Source of the DNA: Xenorhabdus eapokensis
GTDB lineage: Bacteria > Pseudomonadota > Gammaproteobacteria > Enterobacterales > Enterobacteriaceae
Reading direction: 5' to 3'
DNA length: 28,690 bases
NCBI RefSeq assembly: GCF_001908105.1
Contig: NZ_MKGQ01000034.1
Coordinates: forward strand, 1 to 28,690
This document shows, piece by piece, positions 20,797-27,778 of this stretch. Position 1 is the first letter of the stretch; each line of letters starts with the position of its first letter. Made by a program: the position numbers and the translations under genes. The notes under the pieces were generated by a model. The model was not told where the DNA came from. It ran no database searches and saw nothing but the letters and a program-made list of their open reading frames with translations.

Positions 20797-20829
20797 TACC
20801 CTCACAAAAACAACTAAACAGTGAGGGTA
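20797..20829 (+). promoter_or_regulatory. Hairpin covering the ribosome binding site of the AlpA-like gene
   Basis: TACCCTCAC (20797-20805) and GTGAGGGTA (20821-20829) are perfect 9-bp complements with a 15-base loop. The right arm contains the GAGGG Shine-Dalgarno and ends two bases before the ATG. It could act as a translational switch in RNA or as a protein operator in DNA. A partial copy (ATACCCT) also occurs around 20772. Confidence 0.65.
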
Positions 20830-20831
20830 AC

Positions 20832-21113
20832 ATGACCATTCGATACAACACTCCTACGCCAGAAGAACGCCGCTCTATCCTTTCCGAATACGGCGAACCT
20901 TATGATCGTCTTGTACGTGAAAAGGAACGCCAGCACATCACCTCTATTTCCAGAACGTCAGCATGGAAACTGGAAAATGAAGGTCGCTTCCCTGCCCGTA
21001 AGCCATTAGGCCGCAATTCCTGTGCTTGGTTGCTCAGTGATCTGCTTCATTGGGTACGTAACCCGCCAACAGTAGAGAACGTAAATAACCCCTATAGCCG
21101 AAAATCAAATTAA
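20832..21113 (+). CDS. AlpA-family phage transcriptional regulator
   Basis: AlpA-like proteins are small MerR/excisionase-fold DNA-binding regulators. They switch on genes of P4-like prophages and phage-inducible islands, including excision. The 93-residue product has the AlpA pattern in its middle: ITSISRTSAWKLENEGRFPA (a recognition helix followed by the FP turn), then KPLGRNSCAWLLSDLLHWV. About 35 residues precede this core, longer than in minimal AlpA proteins. The ribosome binding site is inside a perfect hairpin. The next gene starts 18 bases downstream, so the two are probably co-transcribed. Which promoter it activates cannot be seen. Confidence 0.8.
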   Translation: MTIRYNTPTPEERRSILSEYGEPYDRLVREKERQHITSISRTSAWKLENEGRFPARKPLGRNSCAWLLSDLLHWVRNPPTVENVNNPYSRKSN

Positions 21114-21131
21114 TTAAGACAGGGTAAAAAT

Positions 21132-21725
21132 ATGACATCTAAAAATATGGCCTTAAATGGTCAGGGACTTGCTCACGCTGAAAACAAAAAAAAGGATATT
21201 TTAAAAGTTGATCCAGCGGATATCTCATTTATTAAATTTGAGGGCATACAGGTACAGATAATTAAAATTAATAATGAACCGTGGTTTATTGCAAAAGATG
21301 TTTGTGACGCACTGGGAATAGTTAACTCGCGTGATGCTTTAAAAGCTCTCGATTTGGATGAAAAAGATACCGTAGCTTTAACCTACGGTATTCAGGGAAA
21401 CCCTAATAGAGGTGTTATTTCTGAATCTGGGTTTTATAAGCTAATCACCCGTAGCCGCAAGGCCACCAAGCAAGGAACATTCGCCTATCGGTTCGCTAAT
21501 TGGGTATTTCGTGATGTGATTCCGTCCATTCGCAAAACAGGTTCCTACGGTGTGCCATTTGCTGCGCTGAACGACTTCACACGACGACAGAACGAATACA
21601 AAGCAATTGCGTCTCAGCGTGGGCGCGATCTCCAATCATGCAAGGGAGAGCTAGCCAGCTTAAACAAAGAAGGAAGGGAGCTTTGGAGAACATACCAGCC
21701 TGACCTTTTGGAAGAGGCAGAATGA
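21132..21725 (+). CDS. Bro-N domain phage antirepressor-like protein
   Basis: Bro-N proteins are phage regulators, often antirepressors, that bind DNA through the N-terminal Bro domain. In this 197-residue protein the domain spans about residues 30-137: FEGIQVQIIKINNEPWFIAK, DVCDALGIVNSRDALKAL, GVISESGFYKLITRSRK and FRDVIPSIRKTGSYGVP. The C-terminal part is helical and charged (ASQRGRDLQSCKGELASLNK), without the KilA-C or ANT domain typical of full antirepressors, so it may have another partner domain or be shortened. AGGG lies upstream of the ATG. Its last codons overlap the beginning of the structured region downstream. Confidence 0.82.
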   Translation: MTSKNMALNGQGLAHAENKKKDILKVDPADISFIKFEGIQVQIIKINNEPWFIAKDVCDALGIVNSRDALKALDLDEKDTVALTYGIQGNPNRGVISESGFYKLITRSRKATKQGTFAYRFANWVFRDVIPSIRKTGSYGVPFAALNDFTRRQNEYKAIASQRGRDLQSCKGELASLNKEGRELWRTYQPDLLEEAE

Positions 21726-22227
21726 TGATCGTTATGTCTGGTGGCTCCTTGGGATTAAGGAGTCCTATTGCCGAGGTCATTAACTCAGTGACCTCGAAGA
21801 ATACCGTAGTCCTCACTTTGGCTGGTCACTCAGCGAAACTTTTCGCTCAGTTCCAATCGGAGAAATATTTCGCTGATGGGTATACGAATATTTTCGGACA
21901 CCTTAATAACTCATTGATTTCCCCGCTGACCGTCAAATTGGCGTTTGGTCGTAGTTTGGGAGGCTCCCCGATAATTTCGGGGTGGCTGCTTAACTCATTG
22001 ATATTTAATCAAGCTGCAAATATGCAGTCTGCTTGTAATTTGAGCGCCTCACTTAGTGGAGCACAAACTTTGCGACTGTCATTTAGTCAGTCACAAAAAG
22101 AAAAGGATAGCACGGCGAATGCTACCCTTTGGGATGATGGCTCTTTCCATCATGAGATAAATCAATTAGTTATCTACACCCTTTTAAGAGAGGCAGTTAG
22201 GCTACCCTCTTTAAGAGGTTTGGTTGG
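21726..22227 (+). other. Stem-loop-rich non-coding region, candidate P4-type immunity RNA locus
   Basis: About 500 bases hold at least seven stem-loops. The clearest are CTCCTT/AAGGAG (21745-21762), CGAGGTCA/TGACCTCG (21772-21796), AGCGAA/TTCGCT (21832-21847), CCCCGA/TCGGGG (21966-21982), AAAGG-TAGCA/TGCTA-CCTTT (22102-22130) and ATGATGG/CCATCAT (22134-22153). TAACTCATTGAT occurs twice (21907-21918 and 21991-22002). A segment at 22159-22173 is complementary to 21906-21920 at 14 of 15 positions. Phage P4 keeps its CI immunity RNA and complementary seqA/seqC targets in the leader of its replication operon, a comparable place. A continuous open frame crosses the region but overlaps an opposite-strand gene, so I do not call it coding. 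Confidence 0.5.
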
Positions 22228-22398
22228 TTATTGTTCAATGCCGCGAGATTGCAACTCTTTACGGATAATTCTCTTTATCCATGCAGATATAGATTCATCA
22301 CCATCAATTTTCATCGCTTCCCTCATAGCTTGTTCTAATTGTGGCTCAACTCTGAATGCAATTTGTTTATTACCTCTCGGTAAATTTGTGTTTGACAT
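22228..22398 (-). CDS. Small ribbon-helix-helix (Arc-like) DNA-binding protein
   Basis: This 56-residue frame on the minus strand reads MSNTNLPRGNKQIAFRVEPQ, followed by LEQAMREAMKIDGDESISAW and IKRIIRKELQSRGIEQ. The pattern fits a ribbon-helix-helix repressor: a basic strand (KQIAFRVEP), helix A, a turn before ESISAWIKR and a second helix. It is the only leftward regulator gene in this part of the element. Its start faces the rightward icd-like/primase operon across a repeat-rich 130-base gap, the typical layout of a repressor that controls itself and a divergent operon. It is too short for many gene callers and lies opposite a long spurious frame. Confidence 0.72.
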   Translation of the reverse strand: MSNTNLPRGNKQIAFRVEPQLEQAMREAMKIDGDESISAWIKRIIRKELQSRGIEQ

Positions 22399-22422
22399 AT
22401 GTAATACTCAGGGTGTATGTTG

Positions 22423-22458
22423 TTTGTGTCTGACAGTGTACAACACATTTGTGTCAGA
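22423..22458. promoter_or_regulatory. Candidate operator between the RHH gene and the replication operon
   Basis: TTTGTGTC occurs twice in direct orientation (22423-22430 and 22448-22455). Overlapping these, TCTGACA (22429-22435) and TGTCAGA (22452-22458) form an inverted repeat around GTGTACAACAC. Short symmetrical repeats just upstream of a ribbon-helix-helix gene are a likely autoregulatory operator. Confidence 0.6.
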
Positions 22459-22534
22459 TGTAAAACAACAACGCCCCGAAGTGCTACCAACACTATCGAG
22501 GCGTCTAACCAAAAACGTAAAGGAGTCTTACGCT

Positions 22535-22783
22535 ATGGATACACCACAGCATAACCAAACTCGCCTTAAATTTACATTCCTAATTGCATCGGGCACTCAA
22601 CGGCTAGTGGATCTTCACCCTGTACGCCTGATTACTGTACTGGCAGACAACGAAGGTGAAGCCCGTCTACTGGCGGGTATTTCTTCCCTGATATTTGTTT
22701 CCCGTCAAGCATGGGATATCGGTATCGACACTCCTTTCAACTGTAGCGATATATCTACTGTTCAGGGGGTGAACCATGCGTAA
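22535..22783 (+). CDS. Host cell division inhibitor Icd-like protein
   Basis: The 82-residue product begins MDTPQHNQTRLKFTFLIASG and continues TQRLVDLHPVRLITVLADNE, then GEARLLAGISSLIFVSRQA. This matches the short proteins annotated as Icd-like in enterobacterial P4-like phages, where a KF-F hydrophobic strand precedes an E-AR-LL segment and an F-SR end. Phage Icd/Kil proteins block host division; activity here is inferred from resemblance only. AAGGAG lies upstream of ATG 22535. The frame is open to 21722, but the upstream part crosses the stem-loop region and the opposite-strand RHH gene, so the short start is preferred. The stop overlaps the next start by 8 bases. Confidence 0.65.
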   Translation: MDTPQHNQTRLKFTFLIASGTQRLVDLHPVRLITVLADNEGEARLLAGISSLIFVSRQAWDIGIDTPFNCSDISTVQGVNHA

Positions 22784-22946
22784 CCCCGAACCTCATGACT
22801 ATTACACCCACAAGAACGGGGAAGCCGTACAAGTGCTGTCAGTGGCCTTTAATCGCGTGACTTTTGTCCGTGATGGTTATCACACCCCATGCACCATGCC
22901 ATTAAGCCGTTTCACTCAAGAATACACCTACGCAGGGAGAGCCTGA
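22776..22946 (+). CDS. DUF4222-family small phage protein
   Basis: The 56-residue frame reads MRNPEPHDYYTHKNGEAVQV, then LSVAFNRVTFVRDGYHTPCT and MPLSRFTQEYTYAGRA. It fits DUF4222 proteins of enterobacterial prophages: an N-terminal P-P-D-Y-H segment, a beta strand V-F-R-GY, a C and then a F-F end. The function is unknown. GGGGGTG lies six bases before the ATG, which overlaps the Icd-like stop as ATGCGTAA, so translation is coupled. It is short enough to be missed by length-limited gene callers. Confidence 0.75.
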   Translation: MRNPEPHDYYTHKNGEAVQVLSVAFNRVTFVRDGYHTPCTMPLSRFTQEYTYAGRA

Positions 22947-22948
22947 TC

Positions 22949-23254
22949 ATGTCTGACATCTATAACCACTTGGTACGCACCAGCTTTAACGATCTGAGCA
23001 CCGAAGAACTCAAAGATCTGCGTAAAAACTCCGAAGGGGCATTGAGTAGCGTGATGGCGGCCATGTCTGCAATGGGGGAGATGGCGTTCTGGTCAGTTGA
23101 TAACGAAAGCTATGACAATCGTCAGGCAAGGGAAGATTTACGCCGTATCGGTGAAGCATTGATGTATTTACCGAGGATCGCCGAAGCGCTGAACGACACG
23201 GAACAAAACGCCCAGTTTGAAATCCATCACCGCGAGGGATTCCCAAAATGGTAA
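22949..23254 (+). CDS. Small phage protein of unknown function
   Basis: The 101-residue product (MSDIYNHLVRTSFNDLSTEE at the start, HHREGFPKW at the end) is acidic and largely helical by appearance, with no motif that I recognise. GGGAGAG precedes ATG 22949, which lies two bases after the DUF4222 stop. Its own stop overlaps the primase start as ATGGTAA. This tight placement indicates a role in, or at least co-expression with, the replication operon. Confidence 0.75.
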   Translation: MSDIYNHLVRTSFNDLSTEELKDLRKNSEGALSSVMAAMSAMGEMAFWSVDNESYDNRQAREDLRRIGEALMYLPRIAEALNDTEQNAQFEIHHREGFPKW

Positions 23255-25962
23255 GTCATATTGATATTCGTTCGGTGAAAGCAGCGGCGCAAGGGCAATG
23301 GCAAGGTTTATTGTCTGCCTGTGGGGTGGATGTTCCAGCAAAGGGTAAGCATGGCGCTTGCCCCATCTGTGGCGGTACTGATCGCTTTCACTTCATGGAT
23401 GACCACGGTAACGGTGACTGGCATTGTCGCCAGTGTGATAACCCGCATCATGGTGATGGCTTTGATTTACTGATGAAGGCCAAAGGAATAACGATCACCG
23501 AGGCCGCAAAGATGGTTTCTGAGGCGCTGTTGCTTCCTTTACCAGAACCCAAGCCCGCCAGAAAGGAGGCTCCAAAATCGGAGGCTCCTCCGATAGCCGA
23601 GAAAGTGAACAAGCTGGTGGCTCAGGCTACTATCGGACAATCCGACTATCTGACCAAAAAGGGGCTGCCATGCCCCGATCAGCGATTATTGAAAGATGGC
23701 TCTTTAGTGCTGGTCACTCAGGCACTGGACAGCACAATCACCGGTGCTCAGGTCATTAAGCCGAGTGGTGAAAAGCGCTTTGTGCCCGGCTCGAAGAAAA
23801 AGGGGAGTTTTATCCCCTTATCGCCCATCACCGGAACGCCGGACACGATCATTATTGCTGAGGGCTATGCAACGGCCTTAACCGTCAGCCAATTGCATGA
23901 GGGCTTGGTGCTGGCTGCGCTGGATGAGGGTAATTTATCGACGGTTGCCGGACTGGTGAGAGATCGGTGGCCGACAGCAAAAATCATTCTGGCGGCTGAC
24001 AATGATTGGCATGAATTGGGTGAATTAGACGACAAGGGCAAACCCAAGAAGAACGTCGGCAAGATTACAGCAGAGAAGACAGCCAAAGCTACCGACGGGT
24101 GGATCACATTACCGCCGACAGAACATAAGGCTGATTGGGACGATTATCGCCAGAGTCACGGCATTGAGGCAGCAAAGCAGGCGTTTAGTAAGGGGTTGTA
24201 TCAGGTGGGAGCGAATATGTCCGTGGTGATTAATTTGGATGCATACCGTGAGAAAGAACACGATCCGCTGATACCGTTTGTTGATGTTCGCACCGAGGGC
24301 GTTTTTTATGTCACACCGAAATTAGACAAGGAAACAGGCGAAATCGTCAAATCGGAACAGTGGCTATGTTCACCGATTGAGGTTATCGGAACGGGCATTG
24401 ATGATAGTGATGAGCAATACCTGATTGTTCGCTGGAAAGCGACAGGCCATAAAGAGCCGGTCATTAAAGGAATTGCATCGGCCGACATTGGTGAGCGCGA
24501 AGGCTGGCGGATACTCAAGGCGGGGGGTGTACAGGTGACAACTAAAAGTCATCTCAGGGCAACCCTGGCTGACTGGTTGATCCGAAGTTACACCCAGAAA
24601 ATCTGGAGTATCACAGCAACATCGGGCTGGCATAAAGGGGCTTATATCATGCCGGACGGCTCAGTGATTGGCGTACCCCAGCAACCGGTCTTGTTTAACG
24701 GGGGAAGTGCATCAGCAAATGCCTATACCGTCTCAGGAACGCCGAAAAGCTGGCGTGAGAATGTAGCAATACTGGCAAACAATAACCCCTTTATGATGCT
24801 GGGTATTGCGACCGCGTTAGCGGCTCCTTTAGTGGGCATTGTCGGGGCTGATGGCTTCGGCATTCATCTGTATGCCCAATCAACCGCAGGCAAAACGACA
24901 ACCGCCGATATTGCCACCAGTTTATACGGTGAGCCAGATAAGCAGCGCCTGACATGGTACGGAACCGCGCTGGGGATTGCCAATGAAGCATTGGCTCACA
25001 ACGATGGCCTGTTATCGCTGGATGAAGTCGGACAGGGAGCGAACCCGAAACACGTCCATATGTCAGCCTATACGCTGTTTAACGGTAAGGGCAAAATTCA
25101 GGGAGCAAAAGAAGGCGGCAACCGACCCATGTCAAGCTGGCGAACAGTCGCTATCAGTACTGGTGAGAAAGATATCCCCACGTTCCTAATCGAAGCCGGT
25201 ATTAAGGTTAACGCGGGGCAGTTAGTCAGGTTACTGAATATTCCGATGGAACGAGCCAGGGAGTTACACGGCCTGGGAAATGGTAAGGCGCATGCTGACG
25301 CTTTAAAACAGGGGTGCAGGGAACACTACGGGGCAGCGGGAAGAAAGTGGATTGATTATTTATCCTCACATCAAAAAGAAGCCAGACAAGCCTATGTTGA
25401 TGCACAGGCTCGATGGAGCCAGTTAATTCCTGAAAGCTACGGCGAGCAGGTGCAGCGGGTCAGTGATCGCTTTGCTGTACTGGAAGCTGCCATGTTGTTA
25501 GGGCGCGTTGTGACCGGATGGGATGAACGCGGGTGCAGGGATGCCCTGCAATATATCTTTAATGTCTGGGTAGCTGAGTTCGGGACAGGGAACAAAGAGC
25601 AGGAACAGATTGTCGAGCAGGCCATTTCATTTCTGAATGCTCATGGTATGAGCCGTTATGCGCCATTGCCTTATGATGAAAGGGATCTACCGATACGGGA
25701 TTTAGCGGGTTACCGGGAGAAAAAAGGGATTCATGATGATGCGCCGATTATTTTCTATACACTGCCCGCCACATTCAAACAGGAGATCGCCAAAGGGTTT
25801 AACGTGGATATGTTCGCAGATACGTTAGTGAAAAATAGCATTCTCAAGAAGCCTGCCAGTGGAAGGAGTTTTCAGGGAAAGACACCGCGCCTTAAGCACT
25901 TAGGGGGTATCCAGCAACGGGCTTATATCATGGTGTTAGTGCCTGAATCAGACGACGAATAA
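23248..25962 (+). CDS. P4-type primase fused to DUF927 helicase-like domain
   Basis: This 904-residue protein should start replication of the element. Domains in order: a primase zinc ribbon with Cys38/Cys41 (CPIC) and Cys60/Cys63 (CRQC) near residues 36-80; a Toprim domain near 195-290 with the P4 primase motif EGYATA (205-210, Glu205) and Asp251/Asp253 (AADNDW); and a DUF927 AAA-type ATPase from about 350 to 620. The ATPase has Walker A AQSTAGKTT (543-551) and Walker B LLSLDE (Asp592-Glu593). The C-terminal 250 residues may bind DNA. It is the last gene of an overlapping operon. A 10-bp iteron array begins 23 bases after its stop, as if primase and origin form one replication module. Confidence 0.9.
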   Translation: MVSHIDIRSVKAAAQGQWQGLLSACGVDVPAKGKHGACPICGGTDRFHFMDDHGNGDWHCRQCDNPHHGDGFDLLMKAKGITITEAAKMVSEALLLPLPEPKPARKEAPKSEAPPIAEKVNKLVAQATIGQSDYLTKKGLPCPDQRLLKDGSLVLVTQALDSTITGAQVIKPSGEKRFVPGSKKKGSFIPLSPITGTPDTIIIAEGYATALTVSQLHEGLVLAALDEGNLSTVAGLVRDRWPTAKIILAADNDWHELGELDDKGKPKKNVGKITAEKTAKATDGWITLPPTEHKADWDDYRQSHGIEAAKQAFSKGLYQVGANMSVVINLDAYREKEHDPLIPFVDVRTEGVFYVTPKLDKETGEIVKSEQWLCSPIEVIGTGIDDSDEQYLIVRWKATGHKEPVIKGIASADIGEREGWRILKAGGVQVTTKSHLRATLADWLIRSYTQKIWSITATSGWHKGAYIMPDGSVIGVPQQPVLFNGGSASANAYTVSGTPKSWRENVAILANNNPFMMLGIATALAAPLVGIVGADGFGIHLYAQSTAGKTTTADIATSLYGEPDKQRLTWYGTALGIANEALAHNDGLLSLDEVGQGANPKHVHMSAYTLFNGKGKIQGAKEGGNRPMSSWRTVAISTGEKDIPTFLIEAGIKVNAGQLVRLLNIPMERARELHGLGNGKAHADALKQGCREHYGAAGRKWIDYLSSHQKEARQAYVDAQARWSQLIPESYGEQVQRVSDRFAVLEAAMLLGRVVTGWDERGCRDALQYIFNVWVAEFGTGNKEQEQIVEQAISFLNAHGMSRYAPLPYDERDLPIRDLAGYREKKGIHDDAPIIFYTLPATFKQEIAKGFNVDMFADTLVKNSILKKPASGRSFQGKTPRLKHLGGIQQRAYIMVLVPESDDE

Positions 25963-25984
25963 TTTCTCATGTGAGGGCTAAACC

Positions 25985-26096
25985 TGTTGTCTCAGTTGTC
26001 TCGGTTGTCTCATTTTTATTAACTATATGAATTGTAATTATTTTTATTTTTAAATTGAGACAACATGAGACAACAAACAGGGGTTTTGAGACAACA
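25985..26096. other. Candidate replication origin: six 10-bp iterons around an A+T-rich core
   Basis: The 10-mer TGTTGTCTCA occurs at 25985-25994, with close copies at 25994-26003 and 26003-26012 (9-base period). Its complement TGAGACAACA occurs exactly at 26056-26065, 26066-26075 and 26087-26096. The two opposed groups flank 43 bases (26013-26055) that are almost pure A and T, a likely melting region. Position directly after a P4-type primase-helicase gene argues for an origin; a regulatory operator is the alternative. Confidence 0.7.
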
Positions 26097-26135
26097 TCAA
26101 ACGGGAAACCGAAAGGACAGTACAGCAGAGGCATT

Positions 26136-26216
26136 ATGAAAAAATTACTTAACTTACACTGTCAGAAAGAGAGTGGCTTCATGGGGATGTTGGTGGGGGA
26201 GTGTGCGAATGCGTGA
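26136..26216 (+). CDS. Possible 26-residue leader peptide before Q
   Basis: A short frame with AGAGG five bases upstream reads MKKLLNLHCQKESGFMGMLV and ends GECANA. Its stop overlaps the Q start as ATGCGTGA, so ribosomes finishing it could restart on Q. No family is recognised. It may only couple translation, or be a remnant of a larger gene. Confidence 0.35.
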   Translation: MKKLLNLHCQKESGFMGMLVGECANA

Positions 26217-26607
26217 TATGCGGATGATACTCAGCCAATGGGGCGCATGGGCTAACGAAGGGAATAGTGATGTTGACTGGTCACCCATTGCGGCGGGATT
26301 CAAAGGGTTGACGGCCAGCACCCGAAAGAGCCGTGCACAATGTTGTGATGATGACGGGATAGCGATTGATGCGGCTGTTTTGCGATTGAAGAAGCACAAC
26401 GCTTATTATTTTCAACTGATCGTGATGCACTACATTAAGGCGCTGCCATTAAGGGTGATGGGCAATAAATTAGGCATATCCCATAACGAAGTTGCCAAAA
26501 GATTACAGGCGGCCGAGGGATTTATTGAAGGCGTTTTGGCAGTCTCCGGGGTTATTTTGGAATTTGATAAAGGCGTACAAAAAAAAGTCGTCAATCAGGT
26601 TGCGTAA
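26209..26607 (+). CDS. Phage antitermination protein Q
   Basis: Q proteins bind near the late promoter and let RNA polymerase read through the terminator behind it, switching on late genes. The 132-residue product matches the Phage_antitermQ family from its first residues: MRDMRMILSQWGAWAN, VDWSPIAAGFKGL, then SRAQCCDDDGIAID and LRLKKHNAYYFQLIVMHYI. A helix-turn-helix-like end follows (MGNKLGISHNEVAKRLQAAE GFIEGVL). ATG 26209 has GGGGGAG at good spacing. A strong terminator stands about 120 bases after the gene, as expected for a Q-controlled late region, and cargo genes follow it. Confidence 0.88.
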   Translation: MRDMRMILSQWGAWANEGNSDVDWSPIAAGFKGLTASTRKSRAQCCDDDGIAIDAAVLRLKKHNAYYFQLIVMHYIKALPLRVMGNKLGISHNEVAKRLQAAEGFIEGVLAVSGVILEFDKGVQKKVVNQVA

Positions 26608-26992
26608 TTACAAAAGTCGATATATTGTGATAAGAGTGATAGCTATGTCACGTAGCTTATTGGCTTTTCTCGACAGATGAGAAACAGTGATGTAGCGTTA
26701 TCATCTGGTTTATTTATTTCAGACATTTTACCTCGCTTCGGCGGGGTTTTTTGTTGCCCTGTATTCAATAAAGATACCCAGAATCAGCCGCAAATTTCAA
26801 ATTTACACTCCAGCGGATGATTCTCTTAGCGAATAGGCGGATTTTATAATGCATCACCACATATTCGTGCGTATTAGCTGTTGTGTGGCTGCATCCCATT
26901 GAGATAAAAATTTGCCTTAAGTAATATCAACTGGCGGTTTAGCTGTAGGATGAAATGACCTTTAACTTTAACGATAAATAAGTGAGGAAATG
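26608..26992 (+). other. Non-coding region between Q and the Tad2-like gene
   Basis: This 385-base stretch includes a rho-independent terminator (26731-26752) and, beyond it, a TATAAT (26845-26850) without a good -35 element. The part before the terminator is where a Q-dependent late promoter would be expected, but none is clear. The part after it probably carries the cargo gene's own promoter. No gene was seen. Confidence 0.4.
26731..26752 (+). terminator. Rho-independent terminator after Q
   Basis: CCTCGC and GCGGGG form a 6-bp stem (one G-T pair) with a TTCG tetraloop, followed by six T residues. Confidence 0.9.
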
Positions 26993-27700
26993 ATGTCTGA
27001 TGTTAATAAGCTGGATAATAAACAATGTCCGTTTGATCCTGACCAATACAAAACGAAGGTTAAGATTGATAATGATATAGCTGCACCAGAAAGCTCTTTT
27101 CCGTGGGCTATTATTAAAGCGTATTTAGGAAATAAAGTGTATCGTAGTAATTGGAATTTTCCTGTTGAATACATACGTCTTGCTGGCATACCTGATAACG
27201 ATCCTTATATTGAAAAGCATAAACCGGAAAACACCACGTCTTGGAATCCAACTCAAGAAGATTTGGTTGCTTGTGACTGGAAAGTCATGTGTCCAGACGA
27301 TAGCATGCTGTCTTTCGATCTTAAGATAGGGACTAGCTGTGGTATCGGTTGGTTTCAATATTGGGGATGTGCGACGGAAAAGACTACAAGTTACTCCCCT
27401 TTTGGTACTCTGACTAATCTTCAAAACACTCTAGGTATTAGAAAAATGACATATTTTGGGATTTTGGAAGACCCTGTCGGTACTTTTTCCGATGTGGCTT
27501 TGTCGTTTGATACCTTAGGCCTATCAGACTTAGGGAATAAGAATCTTGAAGTAATAGTTAATGGTTCAATTTATAATCTTGGCTTAAGTTTTAACGATAC
27601 AGATTATATCGGCTATCAATCTGATGGTGCAAAACTACTAGGCGACCTACTGAAACAAAACGTAGGTAATACACTGTCTTTTTGTTTCAACTGGAAATAA
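26993..27700 (+). CDS. Tad2 (DUF2829)-like anti-Thoeris domain protein with extra C-terminal domain
   Basis: Tad2 proteins, formerly DUF2829, are phage proteins that bind and sequester the cyclic-ADP-ribose-type signal of the Thoeris defence system. In this 235-residue product the Tad2-like part covers about residues 35-100: FPWAIIKAYLGNKVYRSNWN, a YIRLAG strand and the hallmark WNPTQEDLVACDWKVM. The remaining 135 residues (SFDLKIGTSCGIGWFQYWG, FGTLTNLQNTLGIRKM, SDGAKLLGDLLKQNVG, ending LSFCFNWK) form a separate domain that I do not recognise. ATG 26993 has GAGGA just upstream; another ATG lies one codon earlier. The gene is A+T-rich and enclosed by two near-identical terminators. Anti-defence activity is inferred from the motif only. 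Confidence 0.6.
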   Translation: MSDVNKLDNKQCPFDPDQYKTKVKIDNDIAAPESSFPWAIIKAYLGNKVYRSNWNFPVEYIRLAGIPDNDPYIEKHKPENTTSWNPTQEDLVACDWKVMCPDDSMLSFDLKIGTSCGIGWFQYWGCATEKTTSYSPFGTLTNLQNTLGIRKMTYFGILEDPVGTFSDVALSFDTLGLSDLGNKNLEVIVNGSIYNLGLSFNDTDYIGYQSDGAKLLGDLLKQNVGNTLSFCFNWK

Positions 27701-27725
27701 CCTCAAATCTATACCAGTATCCAAA

Positions 27726-27747
27726 CCTCGCACTCGCGGGGTTTTTT
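27726..27747 (+). terminator. Rho-independent terminator after the Tad2-like gene
   Basis: CCTCGC and GCGGGG form the same stem as the terminator at 26731, here with an ACTC loop, followed by six T residues. Confidence 0.9.
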
Positions 27748-27778
27748 GCTATCTACCCGTAGTCAACGCAGGGTTTAC

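Noticed and set aside
21722..22534. A continuous plus-strand frame upstream of the icd-like gene (about 270 codons), possibly an Ash-like phage protein.
   Set aside because: It has no good ribosome binding site of its own, runs through dense hairpins and repeats, and lies opposite the RHH gene. The icd-like gene has its own AAGGAG and start. It stays possible that a part is translated.
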